Positions 51,267 through 61,088 are shown, numbered from the stretch's first letter. The stretch: 64,000 nt of DNA from JAFGXW01 sp964634385 (GCA_964634385.1 CAZWIZ010000002.1:62001-126000); one strand, 5' to 3'. Made by a program: numbers and translations. Notes: generated by a model from the letters alone, not told the origin.

Positions 51267-52373
51267 TTACTTTAAATCTATCGTTTTCATTAACTTATTC
51301 AAGCAATATTGCGGGTTTTCTAATGATTCTTCTAACGAACAAATGCTAGGCACAACTGTATAAATTTTATCAAAGAGATTAGACATTGTAGTTATTGAAG
51401 ACAAGGGAAATATCCCAATTACATTTTTATGATGTTTTTTTGCCAGTCTCGCGATTTCTATTGGAGCTTTTCCATTTAAAGATTGATGATCAAAACTACC
51501 TTCCCCAGTAATTATAATATCAGCTTTTTTAATTATTTCTTCCAGTTTCGTTGCTGCTGCGATTACTTCTAATCCACTTTTTAATTTAGCATTCATAAAA
51601 GTTAGCAACCCAAATCCTAGTCCTCCAGCTGCACCTACTCCAGGAACATTACTTAAATCTTTATTAATTGTTTTTTGAACAGCTTTAGAAAAATGTTCCA
51701 TATTATTTTCTAAGATTTCCAACATTTTTTTATTAGCGCCTTTTTGTTTTGCATAAATATATGTACAACCATTTTCACCTAATAAGGGATTTGTAACATC
51801 ACATGCCACCTCGATTACAATATTGTGTATTCTAGAATCAAGACTTGATAAATCAATTCTTTCAACTAACCCAATAGTATTACCGTTCATTGTTTTTATT
51901 AATTGATCTTTATTATCATAAAATTTAACTCCTAAAGCTTGAAGCATTCCACTCCCAGCATCATTTGTGCTAGAACCACCTATTCCAATAATTAGCTTGT
52001 TAATATTATTATCTAAAGCATGCTTTATTGTTTCTCCTAGGCCATAACTTGAAGTAATAAATGGATTTAAATTATTAACATCTATTTTTGATATTCCAGA
52101 CGAAAGAGCAATTTCAACAATTGCTGTTTTATTTCGATTTGTTAAACAATAATGTGATTTATTATAACTACCAAATGCATCTTGGACTTTTACAGTCTTT
52201 AATACACCGTTTGTAGCATGCATTAAAGATTCAACAGTACCTTCACCACCATCAGCAATGGGAACAATATCAATGTTGTTATCTTTAGTTTCAATGTTTT
52301 GTTTGATAATTTCAGCAACTTCTTTTGAAGACAAAGTTCCTTTAAAAGAGTCAACAGCAATTAAGATATTCAT
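51267..52373 (-). CDS. glxK: Glycerate kinase
   Basis: A 368-residue glycerate kinase of the GlxK/GarK family: DSFKGTLSSKEVAEII at the N-terminus, VPIADGGEGTVESLM, IGIGGSSTNDAGSGMLQALG and PGVGAAGGLGFGLLTFMNAKL, then TGEGSFDHQSLNGKAP. It phosphorylates D-glycerate, in most members to 2-phosphoglycerate. The ATG at 52373 has AAGGA 6 bases before it. Together with the CdaR regulator directly upstream and the GH38/GH13_18 enzymes, it is the expected sink for glycerate released from glycosyl-glycerates. A palindrome, a possible operator, lies at 52447-52462. Confidence 0.94.
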   Translation of the reverse strand: MNILIAVDSFKGTLSSKEVAEIIKQNIETKDNNIDIVPIADGGEGTVESLMHATNGVLKTVKVQDAFGSYNKSHYCLTNRNKTAIVEIALSSGISKIDVNNLNPFITSSYGLGETIKHALDNNINKLIIGIGGSSTNDAGSGMLQALGVKFYDNKDQLIKTMNGNTIGLVERIDLSSLDSRIHNIVIEVACDVTNPLLGENGCTYIYAKQKGANKKMLEILENNMEHFSKAVQKTINKDLSNVPGVGAAGGLGFGLLTFMNAKLKSGLEVIAAATKLEEIIKKADIIITGEGSFDHQSLNGKAPIEIARLAKKHHKNVIGIFPLSSITTMSNLFDKIYTVVPSICSLEESLENPQYCLNKLMKTIDLK

Positions 52374-52446
52374 AACCAGTCCTTCTTTCATACTTTTATT
52401 ATACCAAGTTTAGCATGGATTCAATATATTATAGATAAACAAAATG

Positions 52447-52462
52447 CACAAAAATATTTGTG
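52447..52462. promoter_or_regulatory. Palindromic operator candidate upstream of glxK
   Basis: CACAAA-AATA-TTTGTG, a perfect 6+6 palindrome, 74 bases before the glxK start. Its core ACAAAAATATTTGT is repeated, with one extra A, at 61109-61123 before the solute-binding protein gene. CdaR is the natural candidate ligand. Confidence 0.5.
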
Positions 52463-52500
52463 TATTTTTATTATACATAACAAAAAATATCAGTAACTAG

Positions 52501-53595
52501 TTACTGTTTATATAATAAAGTTGCAAGATATAAGATTGTAAAATCTCTTAATTTTCTCGGGTCGTATCCTGTAACTTCCTTAACTTTTTTTAGCCGATAT
52601 TGTAATGTATTCTTATGAATAAATAATTTTTCACTAGTTGTATTAATAGAACCATCATTTTGTGCGAATACCATTAACATATCTGTCCATTGATCTAATA
52701 CTTGATTACTTACTCTACCGAAGACTTTCTCTAAATAGGTAGTTTTAATTTCTTCATTTAAGTCTAATAAAATTAACTCTAAATCAAAATCACTTAATTT
52801 AACAATTTCAAATCTATTTGTACGGTGTGCTAAAGTAACGATTCGATTTGTATTTAAATATTGAAAATAAATCTCAGACACTTTACTAATATCCTCGCTT
52901 ACACCAACTGACAACTCAATTGAATATTTCACAGTAATATACTCTTTTATTTTTTCTAATTCTTTAATATTTGTCTTATATAAAAACAAAACATAATCTC
53001 CTTGACTATTTACAATAAGTTCTTCTGATTCAATTCTTTTGTTTATACTATTAAATATTTGTTGTCTCATATTGCTAAATCGATGGTTTTTTTCTTGAAG
53101 TTTAATAATTACTAATCTTTTAATACTATCTAAATTAATATCTAATGACTTAGCTTTTTGTAAAATAGATTCTGTACTTTCCAAATTATTTATTATTAAT
53201 TCTACGAGATATCTAACATTTTCTTGTTTAATTTCTCTTTGATCACGATAATAAAATTCTTTAATTAAAATTTCCGTTAGTTTTACAATAACTGTAGAAA
53301 ATTTCTTAATGTCTTCATATTGTCCTGTAATTCCAATCACTGCGACTATTTCCTCGTTAAAAGTAACTGGTAAATTTATTCCAACTTTAGTCCCTTTGTA
53401 TTCGTTATCTTTATGAATTATTACTATTTCATGTGTTTCCATCACTTTTTTAGATCCCTCATGATAACTTCCGATTCGGAATTTATCACTACTAGCAATA
53501 ATAATTCCATCAAGATTTATAAAATTAATATCGTGATCAATTACGCCATATAAACTATTCACAATGTTGTTGGCTTGCTTTGAAGAAATTTTCAT
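52501..53595 (-). CDS. CdaR-type sugar-acid-responsive transcriptional regulator
   Basis: A 364-residue protein with an N-terminal sugar-diacid/glycerate recognition domain (ISSKQANNIVNSLYGVIDHDINFINLDGIIIASS...GINLPVTFNEEIVAVIGITG), a linker domain and a C-terminal PucR-type HTH (FIHKNTLQYRLKKVKEVTGYD). CdaR of E. coli activates glycerate and sugar-diacid genes with D-glycerate, glucarate or galactarate as effectors. Placement between glycerate kinase and the GH38 gene makes D-glycerate the likely signal. It has AGGTGA before the ATG. Confidence 0.9.
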   Translation of the reverse strand: MKISSKQANNIVNSLYGVIDHDINFINLDGIIIASSDKFRIGSYHEGSKKVMETHEIVIIHKDNEYKGTKVGINLPVTFNEEIVAVIGITGQYEDIKKFSTVIVKLTEILIKEFYYRDQREIKQENVRYLVELIINNLESTESILQKAKSLDINLDSIKRLVIIKLQEKNHRFSNMRQQIFNSINKRIESEELIVNSQGDYVLFLYKTNIKELEKIKEYITVKYSIELSVGVSEDISKVSEIYFQYLNTNRIVTLAHRTNRFEIVKLSDFDLELILLDLNEEIKTTYLEKVFGRVSNQVLDQWTDMLMVFAQNDGSINTTSEKLFIHKNTLQYRLKKVKEVTGYDPRKLRDFTILYLATLLYKQ

Positions 53596-53736
53596 AAAAT
53601 CACCTCTTAATCTATCAATATAGTAACATAGGATATTCTTTTAAAAAATAATAATCTGGTGTTCTTTTATAAGTTAAACATTCTTCATTTTTATTTTAGC
53701 TTTGTTACAAGGATTTCTTATTCTTTTTCATCTTTA

Positions 53737-56520
53737 TTACTTATGATATTTTTTTATATAATCCCACACTCTTCTATTTACTCTAGCACTATTTAGTTTA
53801 TATCCTAATTCTTTTATTTGTTCTTCTTCTTTTCTAATATTGGTTAAAACAGCAGACAGTTGTGCTTCTAAGGCTGTTCTCCCCATATCAGGTGTGTCTA
53901 CTAAATGGGCTATTCCCATCGCTCTTAAGTTTTCATTTTCGATATCTTCTTTTGACACATATTTAGCTATTTCGTAATTAGAATAATCTTCTCTTTTTTC
54001 AAAATCTAGTCTATTTATTTGACAAAACTGTTCTTTTAAATTAATTTTGGTTAAATAGATTTTTATAGTGATAACCTCTTTTGCTTTAACTAAAATACTA
54101 TTTTTTAATGTAAACTCTTTTTCTTCTAAAAAATTAGTTTTTGTTAATTTCACAATATCATAACTAGATTTTACTTCAAACAACGTTTCTTTTGTTCCAC
54201 CATTGTATAATCTAATAGTTACAGCTTTTCCATCTTGTGATCTTTTAAAGGCTGTAACTTTTAATTGATTAGAACAATCTAATATTTCTAAAAATGAGTG
54301 TTCTTGTGGTAAATTTCCAATATGAGTATCAGTTTTAACAATAATTGGTTCTGTATTGTATGAATCAGCTATTTTTAAAACATTTCCTTTCTCATAATTT
54401 CCAACATGTGGGTAAACAGCATATCTAAATTTCATTTGTCTTAGACACTGTGCATCTGGTGTGTATATTTTAGGACCAGCATCACCAAGGCGTGAATTGA
54501 TATCACTAGCAACCCATTCAACAGCTCTAAATAATGTTAGTTCAATAGCATTATTTTTCTCATCTATTGTAAATTCCGGTAACCCTTTATTTAAAACTGC
54601 AAGCCCAATTTTATTATCTGTCAAATCTACAAATTCACGATGTGGAAATATTTTATTCGGTTTTGGTTCTCGCGCTCCAATAATCACTTCTCTAACATTT
54701 TCAGGAATTTCTAATTCATTAAAATCACTATAGGAAATATTTCTTGTAACCACATCAAACTGTGCACCAGCTTGCGATGTTGTTGTATTAATATTAGTTT
54801 CGAAAACAGTAGATATAAGATGATTTTTCGCAGTATTTAAAATGTCGGTTTCAAACTCAACAACTTTACTGTTCGCTTTTACCGTAATATATGTTGTAAC
54901 CGGCAATTTTATTACTGATTCTAATCTTTTTATTCGCGCTTTATCTAGCCCTATTGGAATAATAAAATCATATTTCGCTTTAACTATAGTTAATTTCTTA
55001 GAAATCTTAACAAACGAAATGTCAGCAAAAATATCTTCTGTAGTTAAAACTATGTCGTTATTAGGATAAGAGTAATTGTACTCATCTCCACTATCTCCTT
55101 TATCTTTTAAAATTCCTAAATTAGCGTAACTAGCATTTGTTTCTTTATCAATCAAATTAATTGATCCATTACTATTAATTGTTACTTTAATTAAATTGTT
55201 TTCAATTGTTAATCTATCTTCGTCAACTATTAGTTCATTTTCAAATTGATCATTTTCTTTTAGTACCTTATATCCAAATGCAGGAATATTTTTAAGAGCT
55301 ATATCACCAATTATGAAGTCTCTATCATATGATGCTGTATTAAAAACTATTGTATTTGTTGAATCAGTTGTATTAATTTTAGATACTAATTTTTGTAAGG
55401 TGTCATCAACTTCATCGTTAAATAAGATATTTACTAAATCTGTTCTTTTTTCCATATCCTGATGAACATCATCAATTGAACAACCACAAATACTATCGTG
55501 TGGTTGATTCATTAATAACTTTTTATAAGCTGCATCAATATGATTTTTATTATACTCTCCACCTGTTAACCAATTCATAGTAGATAATGGTAATGTAACT
55601 TTTTCAACTAGTTTTTCAGAATAATAATTTTGTTGTTTTAAATACATTCTCGATGAAAGAGTTCCTGGAAATACAGAAATGAATCTGCCGCTATAAAGCG
55701 CTCCACTAAGTGTTTGTAGTGTAGGATTGTCTGAAAGAATTGCTTTAATGTATTCTTCTGGATTACTCTGTTTTATCTGATATAAATCTGTGTCTTTTTG
55801 TTTCTTTTTAATGACTTTCAAAATGTCATCAGGACCAATTTCTTGATCATATCCATTAAGCATTAATAAGTTACTTGTCGTCGCAAAAGGAAGAAGTCTT
55901 TTATACGTATCTTTTACTCTAGCATCAAAAATCTCACTATGTTCTGCTAATCGCATACCATTTCGATAACTATCTAGTAAATAAATAGTTGGAAGTTTTG
56001 TTCCATTAGGTGATTCCCATAAAAACTCTGAATTCACATTTTTTGGATCCATTTCTACTCCACGCCATACATAAATTCCAAATAAATCAGCATTCTCTAA
56101 AATTTGGGATGTTTGCGAGATTTGTCCAAAATTATCAAGTAACCATCCAACTTTCATTTTACTACCATACTCTTTGGAGATTTGATCCCCTAAAATTAGG
56201 TTTTTTACTAATGATTCTTCACTTACAAGTTGCCAATCTGGTTGGTTATATAAAGGTCCAATAAAAATATTTCGTGATTGAACAAATTTTTGTATTTTAG
56301 TTTTTTTAGTTGACACACTAATCCCTTTTTTTCTTAATTCTGAGTAATAATCTTCAAGTAACATTGTTTGTCCATCTAAAACAAATTGATAACTTGGTTC
56401 TTTATCCAACATTAGAAATAATTTTTCAAAAAACTCTACTAACCATTCATTTGTATATTTACTATTTAAATACCACTCACGATCCCAATGAGTGTGAGAA
56501 ATGATATGCATTTTTTTCAT
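53737..56520 (-). CDS. GH38 alpha-mannosidase, MngB-like (probable mannosyl-glycerate hydrolase)
   Basis: A 927-residue family 38 glycosidase without signal peptide, so cytoplasmic. The zinc site begins with HIISHTHWDREWY; the nucleophile Asp lies in GWLLDNFGQISQ and the second zinc His-Asp in QPHDSICGCSIDDVHQDM, the exact arrangement of MngB. MngB releases glycerate from 2-O-(6-phospho-mannosyl)-glycerate in E. coli, but here an ABC importer replaces the PTS, so the substrate is likely non-phosphorylated mannosylglycerate or a mannosyl-glucosyl-glycerate. It is the last gene of the ABC operon, 20 bases after the ATPase, with GGAGG before ATG. A general alpha-mannosidase remains possible. Confidence 0.88.
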   Translation of the reverse strand: MKKMHIISHTHWDREWYLNSKYTNEWLVEFFEKLFLMLDKEPSYQFVLDGQTMLLEDYYSELRKKGISVSTKKTKIQKFVQSRNIFIGPLYNQPDWQLVSEESLVKNLILGDQISKEYGSKMKVGWLLDNFGQISQTSQILENADLFGIYVWRGVEMDPKNVNSEFLWESPNGTKLPTIYLLDSYRNGMRLAEHSEIFDARVKDTYKRLLPFATTSNLLMLNGYDQEIGPDDILKVIKKKQKDTDLYQIKQSNPEEYIKAILSDNPTLQTLSGALYSGRFISVFPGTLSSRMYLKQQNYYSEKLVEKVTLPLSTMNWLTGGEYNKNHIDAAYKKLLMNQPHDSICGCSIDDVHQDMEKRTDLVNILFNDEVDDTLQKLVSKINTTDSTNTIVFNTASYDRDFIIGDIALKNIPAFGYKVLKENDQFENELIVDEDRLTIENNLIKVTINSNGSINLIDKETNASYANLGILKDKGDSGDEYNYSYPNNDIVLTTEDIFADISFVKISKKLTIVKAKYDFIIPIGLDKARIKRLESVIKLPVTTYITVKANSKVVEFETDILNTAKNHLISTVFETNINTTTSQAGAQFDVVTRNISYSDFNELEIPENVREVIIGAREPKPNKIFPHREFVDLTDNKIGLAVLNKGLPEFTIDEKNNAIELTLFRAVEWVASDINSRLGDAGPKIYTPDAQCLRQMKFRYAVYPHVGNYEKGNVLKIADSYNTEPIIVKTDTHIGNLPQEHSFLEILDCSNQLKVTAFKRSQDGKAVTIRLYNGGTKETLFEVKSSYDIVKLTKTNFLEEKEFTLKNSILVKAKEVITIKIYLTKINLKEQFCQINRLDFEKREDYSNYEIAKYVSKEDIENENLRAMGIAHLVDTPDMGRTALEAQLSAVLTNIRKEEEQIKELGYKLNSARVNRRVWDYIKKYHK

Positions 56521-56540
56521 TTCTTTACTTCCTCCAATAA

Positions 56541-57620
56541 CTATTTTATTCTTTTTGTAGTCTCTTTATTAAAAACAATATATTTTTCAGTTAAATCTAA
56601 TTTAATAAGTTGCCCAACTTTTAAGTCTAGTTTTTGACTAACTACTTTAATCTCTTGTTCACCTACTAAAACATTTATTACAACATGTGATCCTTGTGGT
56701 TCAACAATTAATATTTTTGTATCAATCGGACCATTTTTAGTAATTCTGAAATTTTCTGGTCTAATTGATAAGACAACTTCTTTATTTAGATAGTCTTTCA
56801 ATAAAATATCTTTTACCTTCGTCTTAACTTCAAATGAAAAATCATCATTAGAAAAAAATATCTTACTATCTTTTTTAACTATTTTTACGGTAAAGAAATT
56901 AGATGGTGGAGATCCAATAAATTGTGCAACAAACATTGTATCAGGTTCATGATAAATCTCGTTTGGTGTTCCGATTTGTTCTATTACGCCATTATTCATC
57001 AACACAATTCTATCGGCTAAGCTTAATGCTTCCGATTGGTCATGAGTTACAAAAATTGAAGTAGAATTCAAATCTTGATGAATTCTCTTTAAATCAGTTC
57101 TCATTGCAACTCTTAGTTTAGCATCTAAATTACTAAGTGGTTCATCCATCAAAAATAGCTTCGATTTAATCGCAATTGCTCTTGCAACAGCAACTCGCTG
57201 ACGTTGTCCACCTGATAGTTGATCTGGATAACGATCTAAATATTGAACTATATCACAAATAACTGCAACTTCTTGAACAATTTTATCAATTTCTTCTTTG
57301 GATTTTTTTCTTAATTTTAAAGCATAAGCAACATTGTTATAAACTGTCATATGTGGCCAAACAGCATAACTTTGAAAGATCATTGAAATCCCTCTATCTT
57401 TTGGTTGAAGATTAACAATTGATTTACCATCAATTAAAATATCTCCTTCAGTTACAGACTCAAGTCCTGCAATCATCCGCATTGTAGTTGATTTACCACA
57501 ACCACTCGGCCCTAAAAAGACAATAAATTCACCTTTATCTATTTCTAAATCAAACTTTTTTACTGCTTCAATTGTTTTATTATATACTTTTTTTAAATTA
57601 TGTAATTTTATATAACTCAT
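56541..57620 (-). CDS. Sugar ABC transporter ATPase (MsmX/UgpC type)
   Basis: A 359-residue CUT1-type ATPase. Walker A GPSGCGKSTTMRM, Q-loop IFQSYAVWPHMTV, signature LSGGQRQRVAVARAI, Walker B LFLMDEPLSNLD, switch His in THDQSEA and a C-terminal TOBE/regulatory domain (from ~residue 235). It energises uptake by the two permeases encoded upstream, 13 bases away. A dedicated ATPase in the operon suggests it is not shared as MsmX often is. Confidence 0.94.
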   Translation of the reverse strand: MSYIKLHNLKKVYNKTIEAVKKFDLEIDKGEFIVFLGPSGCGKSTTMRMIAGLESVTEGDILIDGKSIVNLQPKDRGISMIFQSYAVWPHMTVYNNVAYALKLRKKSKEEIDKIVQEVAVICDIVQYLDRYPDQLSGGQRQRVAVARAIAIKSKLFLMDEPLSNLDAKLRVAMRTDLKRIHQDLNSTSIFVTHDQSEALSLADRIVLMNNGVIEQIGTPNEIYHEPDTMFVAQFIGSPPSNFFTVKIVKKDSKIFFSNDDFSFEVKTKVKDILLKDYLNKEVVLSIRPENFRITKNGPIDTKILIVEPQGSHVVINVLVGEQEIKVVSQKLDLKVGQLIKLDLTEKYIVFNKETTKRIK

Positions 57621-57633
57621 ATTTTTCCTCCTA

Positions 57634-58659
57634 TTAGCCCCATAGCTTATTAATATATTTTCTTAAAAAGAATGTAAAAATCACGGCTGGTGTTATTAAT
57701 AAAATTGATCCTGCAGCTGCATAATGAATCGAACTTGTTCCCCCAATGGAATTGTACAATAATAAAGCCAGTGTCTGATTTCTATTAGTTAACAACAATG
57801 CTACTCCAGTATCATTCCATGCTGTAATAAATGCATACATACTTGATGCTGCAAAAGCAGGTAAAACTAATGGTAATGTAATATTTTTAAATGTTTGGAA
57901 TTTAGTTGCTCCAAAAACAAGTGACGCTTCTTCAAGCTCTTTATCGACTCCGATAAAAATCCCTTTTGTTATCCAAGCTGTTAACCCAATATTCGGAATC
58001 GAATATACTACAGCTAACCCAATCATTGAATCAAATAATCCAAAATTAATTAACATGACCGCAGCAGAAACTGAAATTGCAATTGTTGGAAACATTCTAA
58101 CTACCAATGCTCCAATTCCGATTGCCTCTTTTCCTTTTATTGAAGTTCTAGCAAGAGCGTACCCTAATGATCCACCAATTGATAAAGACAGTATAATCGT
58201 ATAGATTGCAACTTTTACAGAATTTTTAAAGGCATTTCCGGCGCCACTAAAAACATCGAAAAATTTAGTATAGTTTAAAAAGAATGTTTTATATAGTTTT
58301 ACATGAACTACATCACCAGTTTCCTTAGAACTACTTATTTCATCTTCTAACTCTTCTGGTGTAATAATAACATTTAGTTTTTCTTCTACATATTTACTTA
58401 ATCCATTTGTATCTCCCCATATTAACAGTTCATATTCTCCTGCATTGTTTAATCTAGAAAAATTATAACGTTCATTTTCATTATCCCATTGAAATTCTAC
58501 ATCATGATAAAGTCTAGGAACAATTGGTTTAGGAAAATCAGTTAATTCAATTCTACTTGTAAAAGAAGTGGTTGCTAAGTAAATTAAAGGAATTAAAAAA
58601 ACAAACCCAACAAAAATGATAAACATATAAAATAATACTTTGTTTGCCCCTCTAGTCAT
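57634..58659 (-). CDS. Sugar ABC transporter permease (MalG type) with enlarged first loop
   Basis: A 341-residue CUT1 permease. TM1 is at residues ~10-31; an unusually long polar stretch (~32-140) precedes TM2 (~145), after which the core permease contains the coupling helix EEASLVFGATKFQTFKNITLPL (EAA motif) and five further TMs. Typical MalG-like proteins are near 280-300 residues, so the extra residues fall in the external loop, perhaps for contact with the solute-binding protein. ATG overlaps the preceding gene's TAA by one base. Confidence 0.9.
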   Translation of the reverse strand: MTRGANKVLFYMFIIFVGFVFLIPLIYLATTSFTSRIELTDFPKPIVPRLYHDVEFQWDNENERYNFSRLNNAGEYELLIWGDTNGLSKYVEEKLNVIITPEELEDEISSSKETGDVVHVKLYKTFFLNYTKFFDVFSGAGNAFKNSVKVAIYTIILSLSIGGSLGYALARTSIKGKEAIGIGALVVRMFPTIAISVSAAVMLINFGLFDSMIGLAVVYSIPNIGLTAWITKGIFIGVDKELEEASLVFGATKFQTFKNITLPLVLPAFAASSMYAFITAWNDTGVALLLTNRNQTLALLLYNSIGGTSSIHYAAAGSILLITPAVIFTFFLRKYINKLWG

Positions 58660-59564
58660 TATGAAGCACTCCTTTCAGCTCTACTGTTAGCACGTAAGAA
58701 TAAATATGCAATACACATTACAATCAACACAACGAATAACGAGTATGAAACTGACAATTTATATGCTTCTTCTCCATAGTAAAATTTAGTATAGTACACG
58801 ATTCTTTCTACCAAAAATGGTACTTTATCAAAGTCAAAAATCATTACAGAAATAAGCCAAACTTGTACTCCTGAAATTATTCTTAGTAATAAAGCAGTAA
58901 TAATAGTTGGCTTTATAATCGGAATAACAATATCTTTTACTGATTGAAACCTATTAGCTCCAAAAACTAATGAAGCTTCACTATATTCCTTATTTAAGTT
59001 TTGTAATCCTGCTAAAATAATGATCATAACTGATGGAAGAACTGTCCAAGTATCAATTAATACTAAAAACATAACCGCATTCATTCCAGATATATTGGTC
59101 CATAAATGCAGGCCATCAAAAATTCCAACCCATTCTAATAAAGCTTGGAGTTTAGTGATGTCTAAAAACGAATTTAACCATCCGTACTGAGTTAACCCGG
59201 TATTCCAAATAACTCCAACTGCAGAAATTGGGATTGCCATAGGAATCATCATTACAAATAAAAAGATACTAGAACCTTTAAAATTTCTATTAATAATTAG
59301 AGCAAGTATGAGTGCTAAAATAAACTGTACAATAATAGAAACTAACGCAAAGACTAGTGTATTAATAACAGCATCTCCAAATTTTTTATCTTGAAATAAT
59401 GCAAAAACATTTTCAAGTGTAAATCCTCCATCTATCGCAGTAAAAACCTCTTTTACTGCAGTAAAAACAGGATATGCCCAGAATATGGAATAAAATAATA
59501 GTGCAGGTATTACTAATAAATATGGTGATTTTAAAAATGATTTTTTGATTTTAGTACTATTCAT
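58659..59564 (-). CDS. Sugar ABC transporter permease (MalF type)
   Basis: A 301-residue permease with six membrane segments. Residues ~10-30 form TM1; SEASLVFGANRFQSVKDIVIPI is the EAA coupling loop. It forms a heterodimeric channel with the next gene product. It is separated from the solute-binding protein gene by 167 bases that hold two hairpins, suggesting lower expression than the binding protein. Confidence 0.92.
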   Translation of the reverse strand: MNSTKIKKSFLKSPYLLVIPALLFYSIFWAYPVFTAVKEVFTAIDGGFTLENVFALFQDKKFGDAVINTLVFALVSIIVQFILALILALIINRNFKGSSIFLFVMMIPMAIPISAVGVIWNTGLTQYGWLNSFLDITKLQALLEWVGIFDGLHLWTNISGMNAVMFLVLIDTWTVLPSVMIIILAGLQNLNKEYSEASLVFGANRFQSVKDIVIPIIKPTIITALLLRIISGVQVWLISVMIFDFDKVPFLVERIVYYTKFYYGEEAYKLSVSYSLFVVLIVMCIAYLFLRANSRAERSAS

Positions 59565-59658
59565 ATTTTAATCTCCTTTAATCCTTTATTTAATTATAAC
59601 AAAAATATTATTGTATTCCCATATTCTTACGAATATAATAATATTTTAATTATTATAT

Positions 59659-59702
59659 AATTCAAAAGGCCATTAACTTTGTTGTTAGCGGCCTTTTGAA
59701 TT
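59659..59702. terminator. Long hairpin between binding-protein gene and permease genes
   Basis: Two perfect 13-base arms (AATTCAAAAGGCC 59659-59671; GGCCTTTTGAATT 59690-59702) with a further TTAAC/GTTAG pairing inside. No U-tract follows on the minus strand, so in the operon it likely acts as an mRNA stabiliser or partial terminator, as at malE-malF. A second AT hairpin lies just downstream (about 59629-59658). Confidence 0.6.
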
Positions 59703-59731
59703 ATTTTTTAAGAGTTATAATGAAAATATTA

Positions 59732-60997
59732 TTAGTCTATTTTTAAAGCATCTAACTCTGCTTGGGCAACATCTAAACGGTCTAATAGTGCTTGATCGCT
59801 TTCAAAATCTCCGGCCATCAATTCAGCAAACACCGCGTCAGAAACAGCCTTAACTCCACCCCATTCAACATATTCAGGAATCATTTGAAGTCCCTCTACG
59901 TTAGCATTTTGAATAGTAGAGATCCCTTGTCTAATTACTTCTTCAGCTGGAGTAGATCCAAGAGCATCAATTGCTTCAGCTAACGGAGGAATTGATCCTA
60001 AAGCTGCATAAATGATTTGATCTTTATCCGTCATCCATTTAATGAATTCAGAAGCTAATTCTTGATTTTTACTATCTTTAACGATTCCAATACCATGTCC
60101 ACCAGCAATTGTTCCAGCTTTCCCACTAGTTCCTTTAGGACCTGGGAATACTTTAAATTGAGCAGGTGCACCATCATATGTTAATCCAACAACACTTTGA
60201 TGTTCAAATGCAATTTGAATTGCTCCACTTTCTAATAATTCTTGACAAGAATTAATAGTTGTAGATTGTGGATGAATTCCACCTTTGTTATACATTTCTA
60301 AGATATCTAACCATGCTTTTTGGTTAGCAGATGTATTCAATGCAGGAAAAGTTCCTGAAATTGTAGAAGTATTAGATAATGCCATACCTCCAACTTGATA
60401 AATAATTAATCTTCCTGATTCGCCTTTGATTGCAGTTTTAACATTAGTTCCATCAACCCAATCAACATAATCATCCCAAGTGTAATCACCAGCTAATACT
60501 TCTTCTTCAGTTAATCCTTCAGGTAAGAAGTTAAAAGCTTCGTTACGAGCGATGCTTAAATATACATCTGTATTAATAGGGAAGAAATATCTTTCTCCAC
60601 CAATATTAGTTGATGAATCAAATGCTGCAGAAAAAGTTCTATCAGACATTTCCGTCTCAAGATCATTTAACCCAGTCATGTAATCATTATTGCCGATAAA
60701 ATTAACCATATCTGAATAATGAGCTATCACCAAGTCGGTTACTACTTCACCAGATTGTTGTTCTGTGTCTATTTTATCAAATAAAGCTCCAACCTCTGTA
60801 AATGTAGTAAATTCAATTTTAACATTGTGTTCTTCTTCAAATGGTGCAAAGATTTCTCGTTGATAAATCTCCTTTTCACTTACTTCACGAGCAAACGCCG
60901 AAGCGATAACCAATGTTGTAGGTTCATTAGACCCGCCACATGCCGATAAAGCAAAGACTAATGTTATTGCAATAAATGTAATCAGTATTTTTTTCAT
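59732..60997 (-). CDS. ABC transporter solute-binding lipoprotein (CUT1)
   Basis: A 421-residue extracellular sugar-binding protein with a lipoprotein signal peptide (MKKILITFIAITLVFALSAC; Cys20 is the lipidation site) and a mature domain of the MalE/UgpB fold (EIFAPFEEEHNVKIEF; AGTIAGGHGIGIVKDSKNQELASEFIKWMTD). AGGAGG precedes the ATG. Genomic context suggests glycosyl-glycerates as ligand; sequence alone does not tell. Its promoter region contains an extended -10 (61027-61032), an 18-base palindrome and an ACAAA/TTTGT element. Confidence 0.93.
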   Translation of the reverse strand: MKKILITFIAITLVFALSACGGSNEPTTLVIASAFAREVSEKEIYQREIFAPFEEEHNVKIEFTTFTEVGALFDKIDTEQQSGEVVTDLVIAHYSDMVNFIGNNDYMTGLNDLETEMSDRTFSAAFDSSTNIGGERYFFPINTDVYLSIARNEAFNFLPEGLTEEEVLAGDYTWDDYVDWVDGTNVKTAIKGESGRLIIYQVGGMALSNTSTISGTFPALNTSANQKAWLDILEMYNKGGIHPQSTTINSCQELLESGAIQIAFEHQSVVGLTYDGAPAQFKVFPGPKGTSGKAGTIAGGHGIGIVKDSKNQELASEFIKWMTDKDQIIYAALGSIPPLAEAIDALGSTPAEEVIRQGISTIQNANVEGLQMIPEYVEWGGVKAVSDAVFAELMAGDFESDQALLDRLDVAQAELDALKID

Positions 60998-61026
60998 AAT
61001 CTACCTCCTATTTTTTTTATAACTTA

Positions 61027-61035
61027 ATTATAACA
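61027..61035 (-). promoter_or_regulatory. Promoter of ABC importer operon
   Basis: Minus-strand TGTTATAAT: TATAAT at 61027-61032 with an extended TG. It lies about 30 bases before the binding-protein ATG, and the LacI/CcpA-type palindrome at 61071-61088 is about 40 bases upstream. Confidence 0.55.
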
Positions 61036-61070
61036 AACCATTTTATCTAAATAAATATCCTATATAACAA

Positions 61071-61088
61071 ATTACAAGCGCTTGTAAT
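61071..61088. promoter_or_regulatory. Perfect 18-bp LacI/CcpA-type palindrome
   Basis: ATTACAAGCGCTTGTAAT is a perfect palindrome with the central CG of LacI-family operators. It could be a strong cre or the operator of a specific sugar repressor for the ABC-GH38 operon. Confidence 0.7.
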
